7,448 nucleotides of DNA from JAXFQS01 sp034178815 (GTDB lineage: Bacteria; Verrucomicrobiota; Kiritimatiellia; RFP12; DVOR01): contig JAXFQS010000028.1 in NCBI GenBank assembly GCA_034178815.1, positions 1-7,448 of the forward strand. The letters run 5' to 3'. Below are positions 1 to 6,469 of this stretch, piece after piece (the stretch's first letter is position 1; the number at the start of each line of letters is the position of its first letter). The translations under genes were made by a program, and so were the position numbers. The notes beneath the pieces are model-generated. The model was not told where the DNA came from and did not search any database. It was given only the letters and a program-made list of their open reading frames with translations.

Positions 1-312
1 TGGACACTCGGCGGTTCCGCCCGCCGGAGCGAGACGCTTTTCAACCCCGACGGTTCCGTCTGGAAGACCCTCACCATCCAACTGATTGAGGTCGGAGACG
101 GACAGGTCTCCTTCGACACACCGAGGGAAATCCGCCCCGCCGATGCCCGTCCCGCCCCGGCTGGAGCCCCTGCCTATCAACTACGGGCAACCGTCAGCGC
201 TCAGGCCAAGAACAGTTACGACATTGGTGCGTGGTCCTGGGGGCCGAACAAGAACGAAGGCGTTGATCCCGAGACAGACCCCGATGTCATCCGAACCTGG
301 CTGGGCAACTAA
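1..312 (+). CDS. Pseudopilin, C-terminal fragment (GspG-like), 5' end outside window
   Basis: An open frame runs from the first base to TAA at 310-312 and gives 103 residues with no start, so the gene begins upstream of the window. The piece contains LFNPDGSVWKTLTIQ and ends with YDIGAWSWGPNK, an acidic stretch (EGVDPETDPD) and VIRTWLGN. A closing segment of the type 'YDI-x-SWGP-N, acidic run, I-x-W' is typical of the C-terminus of GspG/PulG-like major pseudopilins, where the acidic loop can bind calcium. The prepilin leader and membrane helix would lie in the missing part, so the family call rests on the tail and on the neighbour. The next gene starts 9 bases downstream and its ribosome binding site overlaps this stop codon, so the two are co-transcribed. 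Role by family: subunit of a periplasmic pseudopilus. It could also be a GspH-type minor pseudopilin. Confidence 0.6.
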   Translation, partial: WTLGGSARRSETLFNPDGSVWKTLTIQLIEVGDGQVSFDTPREIRPADARPAPAGAPAYQLRATVSAQAKNSYDIGAWSWGPNKNEGVDPETDPDVIRTWLGN

Positions 313-317
313 GGAGG
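311..317 (+). promoter_or_regulatory. Shine-Dalgarno AAGGAGG for the GspG-like gene
   Basis: A full-consensus AAGGAGG overlaps the TAA stop of the upstream pseudopilin gene and lies 4 bases before the ATG at 322. It fixes the start of the next gene and implies translational coupling. Confidence 0.8.
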
Positions 318-321
318 CACT

Positions 322-780
322 ATGAACCGCGGCAACAGAGGTTTCACCCTCGTCGAAATGATGGCCGTTATGGTCATCATCTCCATTATGGTCACCGCTA
401 TGACCGTCTCCCTCGCCGGGGCTCGAAAGCGGGCGCGCATCGTCAAGGCGCAAGCCGAGGTGCGTGCCATTGTCGATGCCATCCGCACCTATGAGCAGGT
501 TCACTACGACGATGAGGAGGGTTCTTCTCCGCTCCCTTTCAACTCCGAAAACCAGGACGGCATGGTCGCCAATCGCGCCAATTTGGCCAAACTGATTGAC
601 CCCAAGCAGAACATCGAGGGCGTGACCTACCTCAATGTCCGACTCTCCCCGAACGACCAGTTTCTCGACCCTTGGGGAAAACCCTACCGCATCAAGATCG
701 TGAAGGTCAACGACCAGCAGGACATCGGCGAGACCTTTGTCTCGGGTGTCTTCTGTCCCAACCTTGCCCGCTTTGATTGA
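322..780 (+). CDS. GspG-like type II secretion/type IV pilus pseudopilin
   Basis: The 152-residue protein opens with a class III prepilin signal: basic MNRGNRG, then FTLVEM at residues 8-13. A prepilin peptidase should cut after Gly7, leaving Phe +1 (N-methylated in the family) and Glu +5 (Glu12). Residues 8-31 form the hydrophobic assembly helix. An amphipathic region follows (ARKRARIVKAQAEVRAIVDAIRTYEQ), and LDPWGKPYRI at 115-124 is the GspG/PulG signature loop. The protein then ends with a short tail that lacks the SWGP-plus-acidic segment seen at the end of the preceding gene. Expected role: structural subunit of a periplasmic pseudopilus in a secretion or pilus-like machine. The start is set by a perfect ribosome binding site. 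It sits between another pseudopilin and a giant GspK-like gene in the same operon. The exact subfamily is uncertain because no secretion ATPase or secretin lies in the window. Confidence 0.85.
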   Translation: MNRGNRGFTLVEMMAVMVIISIMVTAMTVSLAGARKRARIVKAQAEVRAIVDAIRTYEQVHYDDEEGSSPLPFNSENQDGMVANRANLAKLIDPKQNIEGVTYLNVRLSPNDQFLDPWGKPYRIKIVKVNDQQDIGETFVSGVFCPNLARFD

Positions 781-787
781 GGCCGCA

Positions 788-3703
788 ATGAAGCCATTCT
801 TCCATCTCTCTTCCCGCCGGGGCTCTGCTCTGTTGATTGTCCTGGGCATGCTGAGTTTCCTGCTCATCAGCGCCGTCGCCTTTACCATCTATATGCGTGT
901 GGAGCGCGTAGCGACCTCCAACTACCGCCATTCGGTCGTGGCGCGCCAGATGCTCCAGATTGCCTTTGCCGATGCGCGCTTCTCCCTTGAGGAACGCCTC
1001 CAGAGCAGCCGGTCGGGCTTTTGGCCGATGCTGACGAACTCGGCTGACGCCGCCGCCGCGGATTACCGCATTCTGGTCTCGTCGACCAACGCGAACAGTG
1101 CGGGCGGGGCTATTCCCTTAGTTGATGGTTTTGGCGACCAGCCCCGCCTGGATGGTTCTGCGGTGCCTCTGCTGAATGAAGAGGCTATGGCCCATGTTCC
1201 GCCCATACTGGCCTCCCAAGTGCTCGAAGCCGGCTGGCATGTCGGCTGGCGCCCCATTGAGAAGCCGACGCTTTTCGACCGCCAGGATCAGAACTATTCC
1301 ACGCGCCAAATCGCTGGGCGCTACGGGTGGATGGTGGTGAATATCTCCGATATGCTCGACATCAATGCCATTGGCTGGACGAATAGTTCCCGTTCCGTGC
1401 GCGGGCCTGGCATCGCGGGGGGGGACTTCGACCTTGTCGGAAACAACGGTCCTAGCGAGCGGTTGGAGATTGTCAATGGCAACGCTTTCCTCAACCGTAC
1501 CGGCCTCCAGCGCCACTTTATGACGGGCGCGGATTTGTCGGCAGTGAAGGATAATGGCGACTTCAAGGCACAGTCGCTGGATTGGTTCGAGGCCTCCATC
1601 GCCCGAAGCGGTGCCGATCCGTTGCCGCTGACGACCTATAGCCTGTTCCCCTTTGTGCCGCAACTGGCGTTCACCAACATTCTCACTTCTGCTGGCTCCA
1701 AGAAGTACACCTTCAAAGAACTCTCCGACCTGGTCTTGACCTGCGATGGCGATTTGGTTCGGGGCAACGGCAATCTTGAGTCCCAACTCGATCTGCCGCT
1801 TCGTGTCCTGATGGGCAAGACCCGGACGGACGCCAACGAGCTCAAGGCTTTCCGCCTCGCCCTGCTCGACTACATTGACGATGACTCGATTCCCTACAAC
1901 GGCGATGGCGGGCAGGACAAGTACGCGATGACCTATCCTTGCGTCGAGGCAGTTCCGATGCTTTCCCAAATCTGGTGCAACTCCTCTGTGCTGGCCGGGA
2001 GTGCATTCAATCCGTCGCAACAGTTCCGCCCTACGAGTGAAACGGCGCCTGTGGTCGGAATCAATCTCAATCCGCAAATCGCCGGAGCGGCGGGCACCTA
2101 CGGGGCCAACTTGAACCTACAACTCTGCAACCTCGCCGATAAGCAATCGCCCGCCGCGACGGTAGAGGTGACGGGCTATTACGGCATATCAGGCGATGGC
2201 GGGGCTACTTACGCCAAGACCGGATTGCTGGGTTGCGCCAATCCCGGTTCGGTCGGAGCCTTGGGCGCCGGAACTTTCTTCACCGCCAATGCCAAACTGC
2301 AGTTTCCGCCAGACTCGGGAACATTCCCCGCAAAGGTCAATCCTGGCAAGATCTATGTCGACTTCGGTTTCCATGTGCGGGTTTACGGCGGCTCTGCGAC
2401 TTATGACGAGATGCCTGTTTCGCGGCGAGGGATCGACGCTGCTGGTATGATGCCGCCGAACAACTTGACGCCTTCGGCGGTGGAGATTTCGGGCGAGCAT
2501 TACATTCGCATCCGCCATGTCTACCAGTTGGTTCCCCATTACAAAAAGGATGCGGAGGGAAATCTGACCATTCTGGACTACTACACGGTCGAACCTGCGC
2601 CGAGAGACTCTGCCGCTTCGCCTACCGTTGCCACCTGGGATGCGGTCGACCCCCGCTTCAACTGGTTCTCGCCCGGTTGCGACGAGAGGTTCCGCAACAC
2701 GGCGGCGGCGCAAGCCGTGCTCAACTACTACGGCAAGTCAGGCGAGTACCAGGCGGCCAGCAGTTCCGTCCACTGGTTCTACCGTCCGAACGGCACGACC
2801 GCCAACAGCGCCCCCAATCCAATTATGCGGGCGGCAATGCAGAAGACGGATGATATGACCGATACGGTCAACCTCGCGGGAATAGGCCAGTACCAGGCGT
2901 TCTCCTGCGGGGACTATGGTGCCATCACGCTGCCGGGTGAGTTGGCTTATCTGCCCCGTCCGCCCTACTACCTCTATTCGCAAGCGGACTTCCCGACCGA
3001 CCCGACTTCGAGTGCGTGGCCGTTCTTCCGCTCTATCCGCTCGTATCGCTACGGCACTGCCGTCCCCGCGGACACGGGGTTCCTAGGATTCTTCGCGGCG
3101 ACGAAAAGCAATCGGCGCGGACTGGTCAATCCGAACACCACCTACGACTCGAAGAACGAGATGGGGGCGAACCTCTTTTCCGTGGCGCTTCAGGGTATGC
3201 CCAAGACCATCCGAGAGGCTATTTCGGGCAGTGGCGAGAAGTTGGATGTTTCGGCAATCAATGCGCTACTGGAACAACTCAAGAACCGTAGCCGGGCGAC
3301 TGGCGACCGGGAGATGTACGCCTCCGACCGTATCTTCGAGGGAACAATCGACGGGCGTTCCTTCCGGGAACTCAACGGCATAAAAGATTTGCCGGAGGTT
3401 CAGCGCAAAGCCATTGCGGCGATGAGTCAGGAGTGCTTCAGCCGGAACCAGCAACTCTTCCTCTTTATTCTCCGTGCAGATGCCTATACGCCGGCAATCG
3501 GGACGGATTTGGCTTCGGGCGGTTCGTCTGCGAGCGCGCGTGCGGTGGCGTTGGTCTGGCGGAATCCTCTGCGGCCGGATGTCGCTACGATAAACGACGG
3601 CCCGTGGGCAGGCGGCAACACCTCGATTTTCAACGACAACTATTCGACAGAAGAGCGCGTGCCGCACAAGTCCAAGTTGATTTACTTCCAGATTATCCAG
3701 TAG
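788..3703 (+). CDS. Very large GspK-like minor pseudopilin (971 aa)
   Basis: I start this gene at ATG 788. The frame opens at 737, but that start would lie inside the preceding pseudopilin, add 17 residues before the basic leader, and lack a ribosome binding site. The start at 788 has GAGG just upstream. The N-terminus has a basic leader ending RRG (residues 10-12), then one hydrophobic helix (about 13-33: SALLIVLGMLSFLLISAVAF), then VERVATSNYRHS. There is no Glu at +5 after the predicted cleavage, which is characteristic of GspK and other minor pseudopilins that cap the pilus tip. The remaining roughly 930 residues are predicted extracytoplasmic, rich in Asn, Gly, Ser, Thr and aromatics. No domain there was recognised. 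GspK is usually about 300-350 residues, so this is roughly three times normal. It resembles the oversized pseudopilin-type proteins of Verrucomicrobiota ('Verru_Chthon cassette protein A' style), but I cannot confirm that family by eye. It is the last gene of the operon, before a strong terminator. Confidence 0.7.
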   Translation: MKPFFHLSSRRGSALLIVLGMLSFLLISAVAFTIYMRVERVATSNYRHSVVARQMLQIAFADARFSLEERLQSSRSGFWPMLTNSADAAAADYRILVSSTNANSAGGAIPLVDGFGDQPRLDGSAVPLLNEEAMAHVPPILASQVLEAGWHVGWRPIEKPTLFDRQDQNYSTRQIAGRYGWMVVNISDMLDINAIGWTNSSRSVRGPGIAGGDFDLVGNNGPSERLEIVNGNAFLNRTGLQRHFMTGADLSAVKDNGDFKAQSLDWFEASIARSGADPLPLTTYSLFPFVPQLAFTNILTSAGSKKYTFKELSDLVLTCDGDLVRGNGNLESQLDLPLRVLMGKTRTDANELKAFRLALLDYIDDDSIPYNGDGGQDKYAMTYPCVEAVPMLSQIWCNSSVLAGSAFNPSQQFRPTSETAPVVGINLNPQIAGAAGTYGANLNLQLCNLADKQSPAATVEVTGYYGISGDGGATYAKTGLLGCANPGSVGALGAGTFFTANAKLQFPPDSGTFPAKVNPGKIYVDFGFHVRVYGGSATYDEMPVSRRGIDAAGMMPPNNLTPSAVEISGEHYIRIRHVYQLVPHYKKDAEGNLTILDYYTVEPAPRDSAASPTVATWDAVDPRFNWFSPGCDERFRNTAAAQAVLNYYGKSGEYQAASSSVHWFYRPNGTTANSAPNPIMRAAMQKTDDMTDTVNLAGIGQYQAFSCGDYGAITLPGELAYLPRPPYYLYSQADFPTDPTSSAWPFFRSIRSYRYGTAVPADTGFLGFFAATKSNRRGLVNPNTTYDSKNEMGANLFSVALQGMPKTIREAISGSGEKLDVSAINALLEQLKNRSRATGDREMYASDRIFEGTIDGRSFRELNGIKDLPEVQRKAIAAMSQECFSRNQQLFLFILRADAYTPAIGTDLASGGSSASARAVALVWRNPLRPDVATINDGPWAGGNTSIFNDNYSTEERVPHKSKLIYFQIIQ
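1417..1424 (+). repeat. Poly-G tract (8 G) inside the GspK-like gene
   Basis: Eight consecutive G residues lie within codons for Ile-Ala-Gly-Gly-Asp. A one-base slip would frameshift the giant pseudopilin after about 210 residues. This is the only homopolymer of this length noticed in the window; whether it varies is not visible from one sequence. Confidence 0.6.
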
Positions 3704-3729
3704 CGCCGGGCTTTGGGGATAAGTAGAAA

Positions 3730-3764
3730 GGCGGCCGTCCGGTTGGACGGCCGCCCTCGTTTTT
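3730..3764 (+). terminator. Rho-independent terminator of the pseudopilin operon
   Basis: An 11-bp perfect GC-rich stem (GGCGGCCGTCC at 3730-3740 with GGACGGCCGCC at 3745-3755) has a GGTT loop and is followed by CTCG and five T residues (3760-3764). It starts 26 bases after the stop of the GspK-like gene. On the opposite strand the hairpin is followed only by TTTCT, so it may also stop the converging minus-strand operon, less efficiently. Confidence 0.92.
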
Positions 3765-3781
3765 GTGTCCTGGTCTAGAGG

Positions 3782-4069
3782 CTAGGGACGGGAGATGCGG
3801 TGGGTGACTCCATCGCGTGTGGTGTACTGGTAGCCGCCGAAGATGTTCTCGCGGGCGAAGCCGCTGTTGCCCTGGTTGTCGCGGTAAATGACGCTGTCGC
3901 CGAGGCGGGAGAAGGTGCAGTCCCGTCCGGTATTGAAGTCGTGCACGCGCACGCCACAAGGGGTTTCAAAGACGGTTTGGCTACCGCCGTTGCTGTTGGT
4001 GTAGCGGATGAATTGCCCGAATGCGAGCGGGGCGGAGAGAAGGGCGAGCAGCAGGATGGTTTTGGTCAT
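3782..4069 (-). CDS. Small secreted protein of unknown function (95 aa)
   Basis: The protein begins with a clear Sec signal peptide (MTKTILLLALLSAPLAFG, likely cut after Gly18, leaving Gln19). The mature part is about 77 residues, with two cysteines (38 and 51) that could form one disulfide bond. It also has a weak internal repetition of the form 'Y-x-D/N-x-x-G' (YTNSNG 23-28, YRDNQG 62-67, YTTRDG 82-87) with NIFGG at 75-79. The repetition suggests a small beta-rich fold. AAAGG 7 bases before the ATG supports the start. The gene lies 49 bases downstream of the DprA-like gene on the same strand and before the terminator region, so it could be the last gene of that operon or an independent gene. 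I do not recognise the family. A periplasmic or secreted product is odd beside cytoplasmic nucleotide enzymes, which argues mildly for independence. Confidence 0.8.
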   Translation of the reverse strand: MTKTILLLALLSAPLAFGQFIRYTNSNGGSQTVFETPCGVRVHDFNTGRDCTFSRLGDSVIYRDNQGNSGFARENIFGGYQYTTRDGVTHRISRP

Positions 4070-4118
4070 TGAGATGCCTTTCCGGTTGGGTTTCTAGGTG
4101 TGGATTGGGCGTGTGTTT

Positions 4119-5048
4119 TCAGAAGAGGGTGTCGGATGACAACAGGGTGGGGAGGCGCAGACCGGTGAGGTCGCCGTCGGGGTTGATGGGCATCGCGCCG
4201 TCTCGAATCTGTTCGCGGTTGAGGTTGTAGCCGCGGATGGTACTGTGGCGGTTGTCATTGTAGATGGCGGCACGCGGGATATGGCATTTTCTGGCGGTGT
4301 CGAGAGCGTTGGAGGAGCCGGAGTCGTAGCGCTTGTCGACTTTCGAGTCGGCTTTGGAGTAACTGGCGGCGAGGATGACGCAGGAGGAGAAGAGAGCCTG
4401 GAGGCGGTCGCGCTGGATGTATCGGATAAGGCGGTCGCGCTGGGTTCTGGGCTGGGCGTAGTATTCGCTGACGAGCAGGCCGCCGGAGTCGACGATTTCT
4501 TGGGCGAGGGCGCGGTTGGAGCGAGGGGTGATGTCGTTGAGGGGGGAGGCGAGAATGGCGACGGTTTTGCCGTTGGCGTCGAGCGCGGCGCGGTGTCCCT
4601 CGGTGTCGCAGCCTCTGGCGAGACCGCTGACGATGCAGTAGCCTTGGCGAAGGAGTTCGTTGGCGACGCGGCGTTCGTCGGCGAGGATGGACTCGTCGGG
4701 TTCGAGCATTCCAATCAGGGCGACATTGCGTTCGGGGGAGGCGAGGAGGGAGAGGTCGCCTTTGTAGAAGAGCGCGAAGGGCCTGTCGCTCTCTTTGACT
4801 TCCCCGGCGAGTTTCGGGAAGTCGTCGTCGCCCGCGATGGCAACACCGTCGATGGCGTCGCCCAGAGAGTCGATTGCCTCGCGGATTTGGTCGCGCCTGG
4901 CGGTGAATCGCCACTCGGAGGATTCGCCTGTGGTTTCGAGGATTTGGGCGAGCGGGGCGTGAAGCAGTCTTTGGATGGCGGCTTTGCCGACGCCGGGGTA
5001 GGTCTCAGCGGTGAGCAGGTTCAGAGTGCGTTCGGAGATGGTTTTCAT
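4119..5048 (-). CDS. DprA/Smf-type SLOG-fold protein, possible ShosA-like antitoxin
   Basis: The 309-residue protein has a helix-hairpin-helix-like N-terminus (YPGVGKAAIQRLL, 17-29) and then the DprA Rossmann-fold core. Core motifs are GDDDFP (73-78), PFALFYKGDLSLL (90-102), VALIGM (109-114), VSGLARGCDTEGHRAAL (140-156), KTVAIL (161-166), LLVSEYYA (191-198), RDRLQALFSS (213-222) and SGSSNALDTAR (243-253). The order matches DprA (DNA_processg_A), whose housekeeping members bind ssDNA and load RecA in transformation. It is divergent: the Arg that normally follows VGxR is absent, the usual GID...AH reads GCD...GH, and no C-terminal winged helix is evident. The pairing with a PRTase gene upstream matches the ShosTA system, where the DprA-like protein is the antitoxin. 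GGAGGG lies 11 bases before the ATG, a rather long spacing. A private promoter is visible upstream. That it is a DprA-family protein is fairly certain; the antitoxin role is inference. Confidence 0.85.
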   Translation of the reverse strand: MKTISERTLNLLTAETYPGVGKAAIQRLLHAPLAQILETTGESSEWRFTARRDQIREAIDSLGDAIDGVAIAGDDDFPKLAGEVKESDRPFALFYKGDLSLLASPERNVALIGMLEPDESILADERRVANELLRQGYCIVSGLARGCDTEGHRAALDANGKTVAILASPLNDITPRSNRALAQEIVDSGGLLVSEYYAQPRTQRDRLIRYIQRDRLQALFSSCVILAASYSKADSKVDKRYDSGSSNALDTARKCHIPRAAIYNDNRHSTIRGYNLNREQIRDGAMPINPDGDLTGLRLPTLLSSDTLF

Positions 5049-5077
5049 AGCAAGGAGTTCCCTCCGCAGATGGGCAG

Positions 5078-5086
5078 ATTATAGCA
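5078..5086 (-). promoter_or_regulatory. Extended -10 promoter (TGC-TATAAT) for the DprA-like gene
   Basis: Read on the minus strand, TGCTATAAT matches a full extended -10 element (TGn plus TATAAT). It ends 29 bases before the DprA-like ATG, so transcription would start near 5071 with a short leader holding the GGAGGG ribosome site. A perfect TTGACA also occurs (5099-5094), but only 10 bases upstream of TATAAT, too close to act as its -35 box. The site lies in the 55-base gap after the 213-aa gene and would give the DprA-like protein its own transcription within the operon. Confidence 0.55.
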
Positions 5087-5088
5087 CA

Positions 5089-5104
5089 ATTCCTGTCAAG
5101 GAAT
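5089..5104. repeat. Inverted repeat ATTCCT-GTCA-AGGAAT next to the DprA promoter
   Basis: A perfect 6-bp inverted repeat with a 4-base centre lies directly upstream of the extended -10 element and reaches the stop codon of the 213-aa gene (5104-5106). The position would suit an operator that a regulator could use to block the DprA promoter. The arms are short, so chance is possible. Confidence 0.4.
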
Positions 5105-5745
5105 CAGTCAAAAGGGTTGCTAGATTCGGCGGCCGTTCTCGGGCGAATCTTGAACGGGCCATCGTCGAGGTAGCGCATCCGCCTCTTGACAGTCGCGATG
5201 ATGGCCTCGTAGCGGCGGCAGCAGCGGAGAAACTCATAGCAGGCCTCCTCCGTTGTGCGGTCGAAGTCCTCCGCCGTCCACACCAGCAGTTGCGGCAGGT
5301 AGCCCGCCGGAATGCGCTCGGCATAGGGGTCGCGCTCCTCGCAGGTTAGGTCGAAGTCCGTCAACTGCCAGTCCTCGAAGCCGTGGAGTATGGACTGGGC
5401 CTTGTCAAACTCCTCCGCGAACTCGTGCAACTCCCGCGTGTCCGGACGGGGTGCTCGAAAAGGCGTGTACGCCGTCTCGGTCGACTCGCGCTGATCCCGA
5501 TCCAACGCCTCCTGCCGCTCCTTCTCTCGGGCGTGGGCGAAGGCGTTCCGGTTCAGCGCCGAGACAATGTAGGTGTGCGCCGTCGCGTCCATATCCTCGT
5601 TCCCGTCGAACGCCGAACAAAGCCGGCAGACCAGTTCGAGCGGCAGTTGGTTCAGGAACGCCGTCTGGTATTGATGCCAGATGCCGCTGACCGCGTTGCG
5701 GAACATCAAATCGTCGAGATTCGGTGGAATCGGATGGTTGTTCAT
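5104..5745 (-). CDS. Protein of unknown function (213 aa), PRTase/DprA operon
   Basis: No family is recognised. The protein is soluble and mostly helical in appearance, strongly charged in the middle (AREKERQEALDRDQREST at 72-89) and with an acidic region at 105-140 (DTCEERDPY-like). There are cysteines at 40, 43, 135, 169, 175 and 176, but no clean zinc-finger pairing beyond CRLC (40-43) and CC (175-176). The C-terminus is basic (VKRRMRYLDDGPFKIRPR, 186-203) and then ends SSNPFD. No signal peptide or membrane segment is present. The ATG is 2 bases downstream of the TAG of the 231-aa gene and is preceded by AGGGGAG at good spacing, so translation is probably coupled. GC content is high like most neighbours (41 of 60 in one line counted). 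Its place between the PRTase and DprA genes suggests a part in the same system, perhaps as a sensor or adaptor; that is inference only. Confidence 0.8.
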   Translation of the reverse strand: MNNHPIPPNLDDLMFRNAVSGIWHQYQTAFLNQLPLELVCRLCSAFDGNEDMDATAHTYIVSALNRNAFAHAREKERQEALDRDQRESTETAYTPFRAPRPDTRELHEFAEEFDKAQSILHGFEDWQLTDFDLTCEERDPYAERIPAGYLPQLLVWTAEDFDRTTEEACYEFLRCCRRYEAIIATVKRRMRYLDDGPFKIRPRTAAESSNPFD

Positions 5746-5747
5746 GA

Positions 5748-6443
5748 CTACTCCCCTAGGCGTTTCTTGAGATGCTCAATGAAAAGGTCGCAGATTTTCT
5801 TGTCCTTCTCGTAATCCGGCTGCGGTAAAATCAATTGATCCAGCCAGGCAAAAGGATTGTCCGAATTCGTTGCTCCCTTCTCAGTGGTTGGTACTAACGG
5901 TTTCCCTGCAGTCATACCTAGGAAACTACCCTCTTGGTGGGTAGGAGTGTCACCCTTTGCTGTGCATGCTCCTTCCTCTTTCCAACGCTGCATGGAGAGC
6001 CACGCCAACTTGCGAAACAGACAGGCTGGAGGTCTCGGGACGCTCCTATCTCCGTCTTTTGTGGTGTTCACGCCTGTAGTAAGGTAGTCCAACAGGTCTC
6101 TGATATCGTCGCGATAGAAGGTCACCTCGAGACCACACTGTGTAGTATCCGGGAGACCAAGTTCCGTTAAACTGGCAATCATATGGCGCACTAGTTGTTT
6201 TACGAGTAGCTTGTTATCGTCCAGCCGCTGGGAAAAGGATGTCCATCCTGCCATAAGTGGTTCCTTTAGAAAGTCGAGTGCGTTGGCATTTGGCAGGTAG
6301 CCTGCTTGTTGGAAGTGGGCGCGGAAGGAGTCAAACTCTTCGTCTGTCATCTTAGTAGAGAATGGTTTGGATGGCTTCTTCGATTGGGGCTTGTTGTCCA
6401 TAGGTCTTTCCTCTTTTGGGGTGTTCTGATTAGCGTTGTCCAT
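5748..6443 (-). CDS. Low-GC protein of unknown function (231 aa), PRTase/DprA operon
   Basis: No family is recognised. The N-terminal 30 residues are polar and lysine/proline rich and probably disordered. A helical region follows (about 32-125, with LVKQLVRHMIASLTELGL at 80-97 and YRDDIRDLLDYL at 110-121). Then come CLFRKLAWLSMQRWKEEG (141-158), a Gly/Thr-rich linker (160-195) and NPFAWLDQLILPQPDYEKD (196-214) before a basic end (LKKRLGE). No transmembrane segment or signal peptide is seen. Two starts are possible: ATG 6443, with AAGGA 9 bases upstream, and in-frame ATG 6401, with GAGGA 7 bases upstream; the latter would remove 14 residues. Base composition differs from neighbours: hand counts of three 60-base lines give 45-50% GC, against 65-75% in lines from the flanking genes. 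The gene begins 26 bases after the PRTase stop and ends 2 bases before the next ATG, so it is in the operon although it looks separately acquired. Confidence 0.78.
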   Translation of the reverse strand: MDNANQNTPKEERPMDNKPQSKKPSKPFSTKMTDEEFDSFRAHFQQAGYLPNANALDFLKEPLMAGWTSFSQRLDDNKLLVKQLVRHMIASLTELGLPDTTQCGLEVTFYRDDIRDLLDYLTTGVNTTKDGDRSVPRPPACLFRKLAWLSMQRWKEEGACTAKGDTPTHQEGSFLGMTAGKPLVPTTEKGATNSDNPFAWLDQLILPQPDYEKDKKICDLFIEHLKKRLGE

Positions 6444-6447
6444 AGGT
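6393..6447 (-). repeat. Direct repeat of a 13-base ATG-containing start segment, 42 bases apart
   Basis: On the minus strand ACCTATGGACAAC occurs twice, at 6447-6435 and 6405-6393. The copies are offset by 42 bases (14 codons), so both encode in-frame Met-Asp-Asn and each has its own upstream purine-rich ribosome site. It looks like a local duplication that created a second usable start for the 231-aa protein. Confidence 0.75.
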
Positions 6448-6469
6448 TGGTGTCCTTGGGTATCGGTTA

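Noticed and set aside
737..787. Upstream ATG at 737 as start of the giant pseudopilin
   Set aside because: It would put 17 residues ahead of the basic leader and overlap the preceding gene by 44 bases. ATG 788 has GAGG upstream and gives a normal prepilin-type N-terminus.
1118..2077. Minus-strand open frame (319 aa) inside the GspK-like gene
   Set aside because: The plus-strand frame is much longer and continuous, has a pseudopilin N-terminus and is operonic. The antisense product has no recognisable motif or ribosome site.
4094..4714. Pro/Thr/Ser-rich minus-strand open frame overlapping the DprA-like gene
   Set aside because: It is an out-of-frame shadow with low-complexity composition caused by GC-rich codons; no ribosome site or motif supports it.
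4245..5084. Long plus-strand open frame (279 aa) opposite the DprA-like gene
   Set aside because: It is antisense to a frame with clear DprA motifs. Its Gly/Val/Glu-rich low-complexity product is typical of the antisense of GC-rich coding sequence.
5078..5099. TTGACA plus TATAAT as a standard -35/-10 pair before the DprA-like gene
   Set aside because: The spacer is only 10 bases, against the usual 16-18, so TTGACA cannot serve as the -35 box; the extended -10 reading is kept instead.
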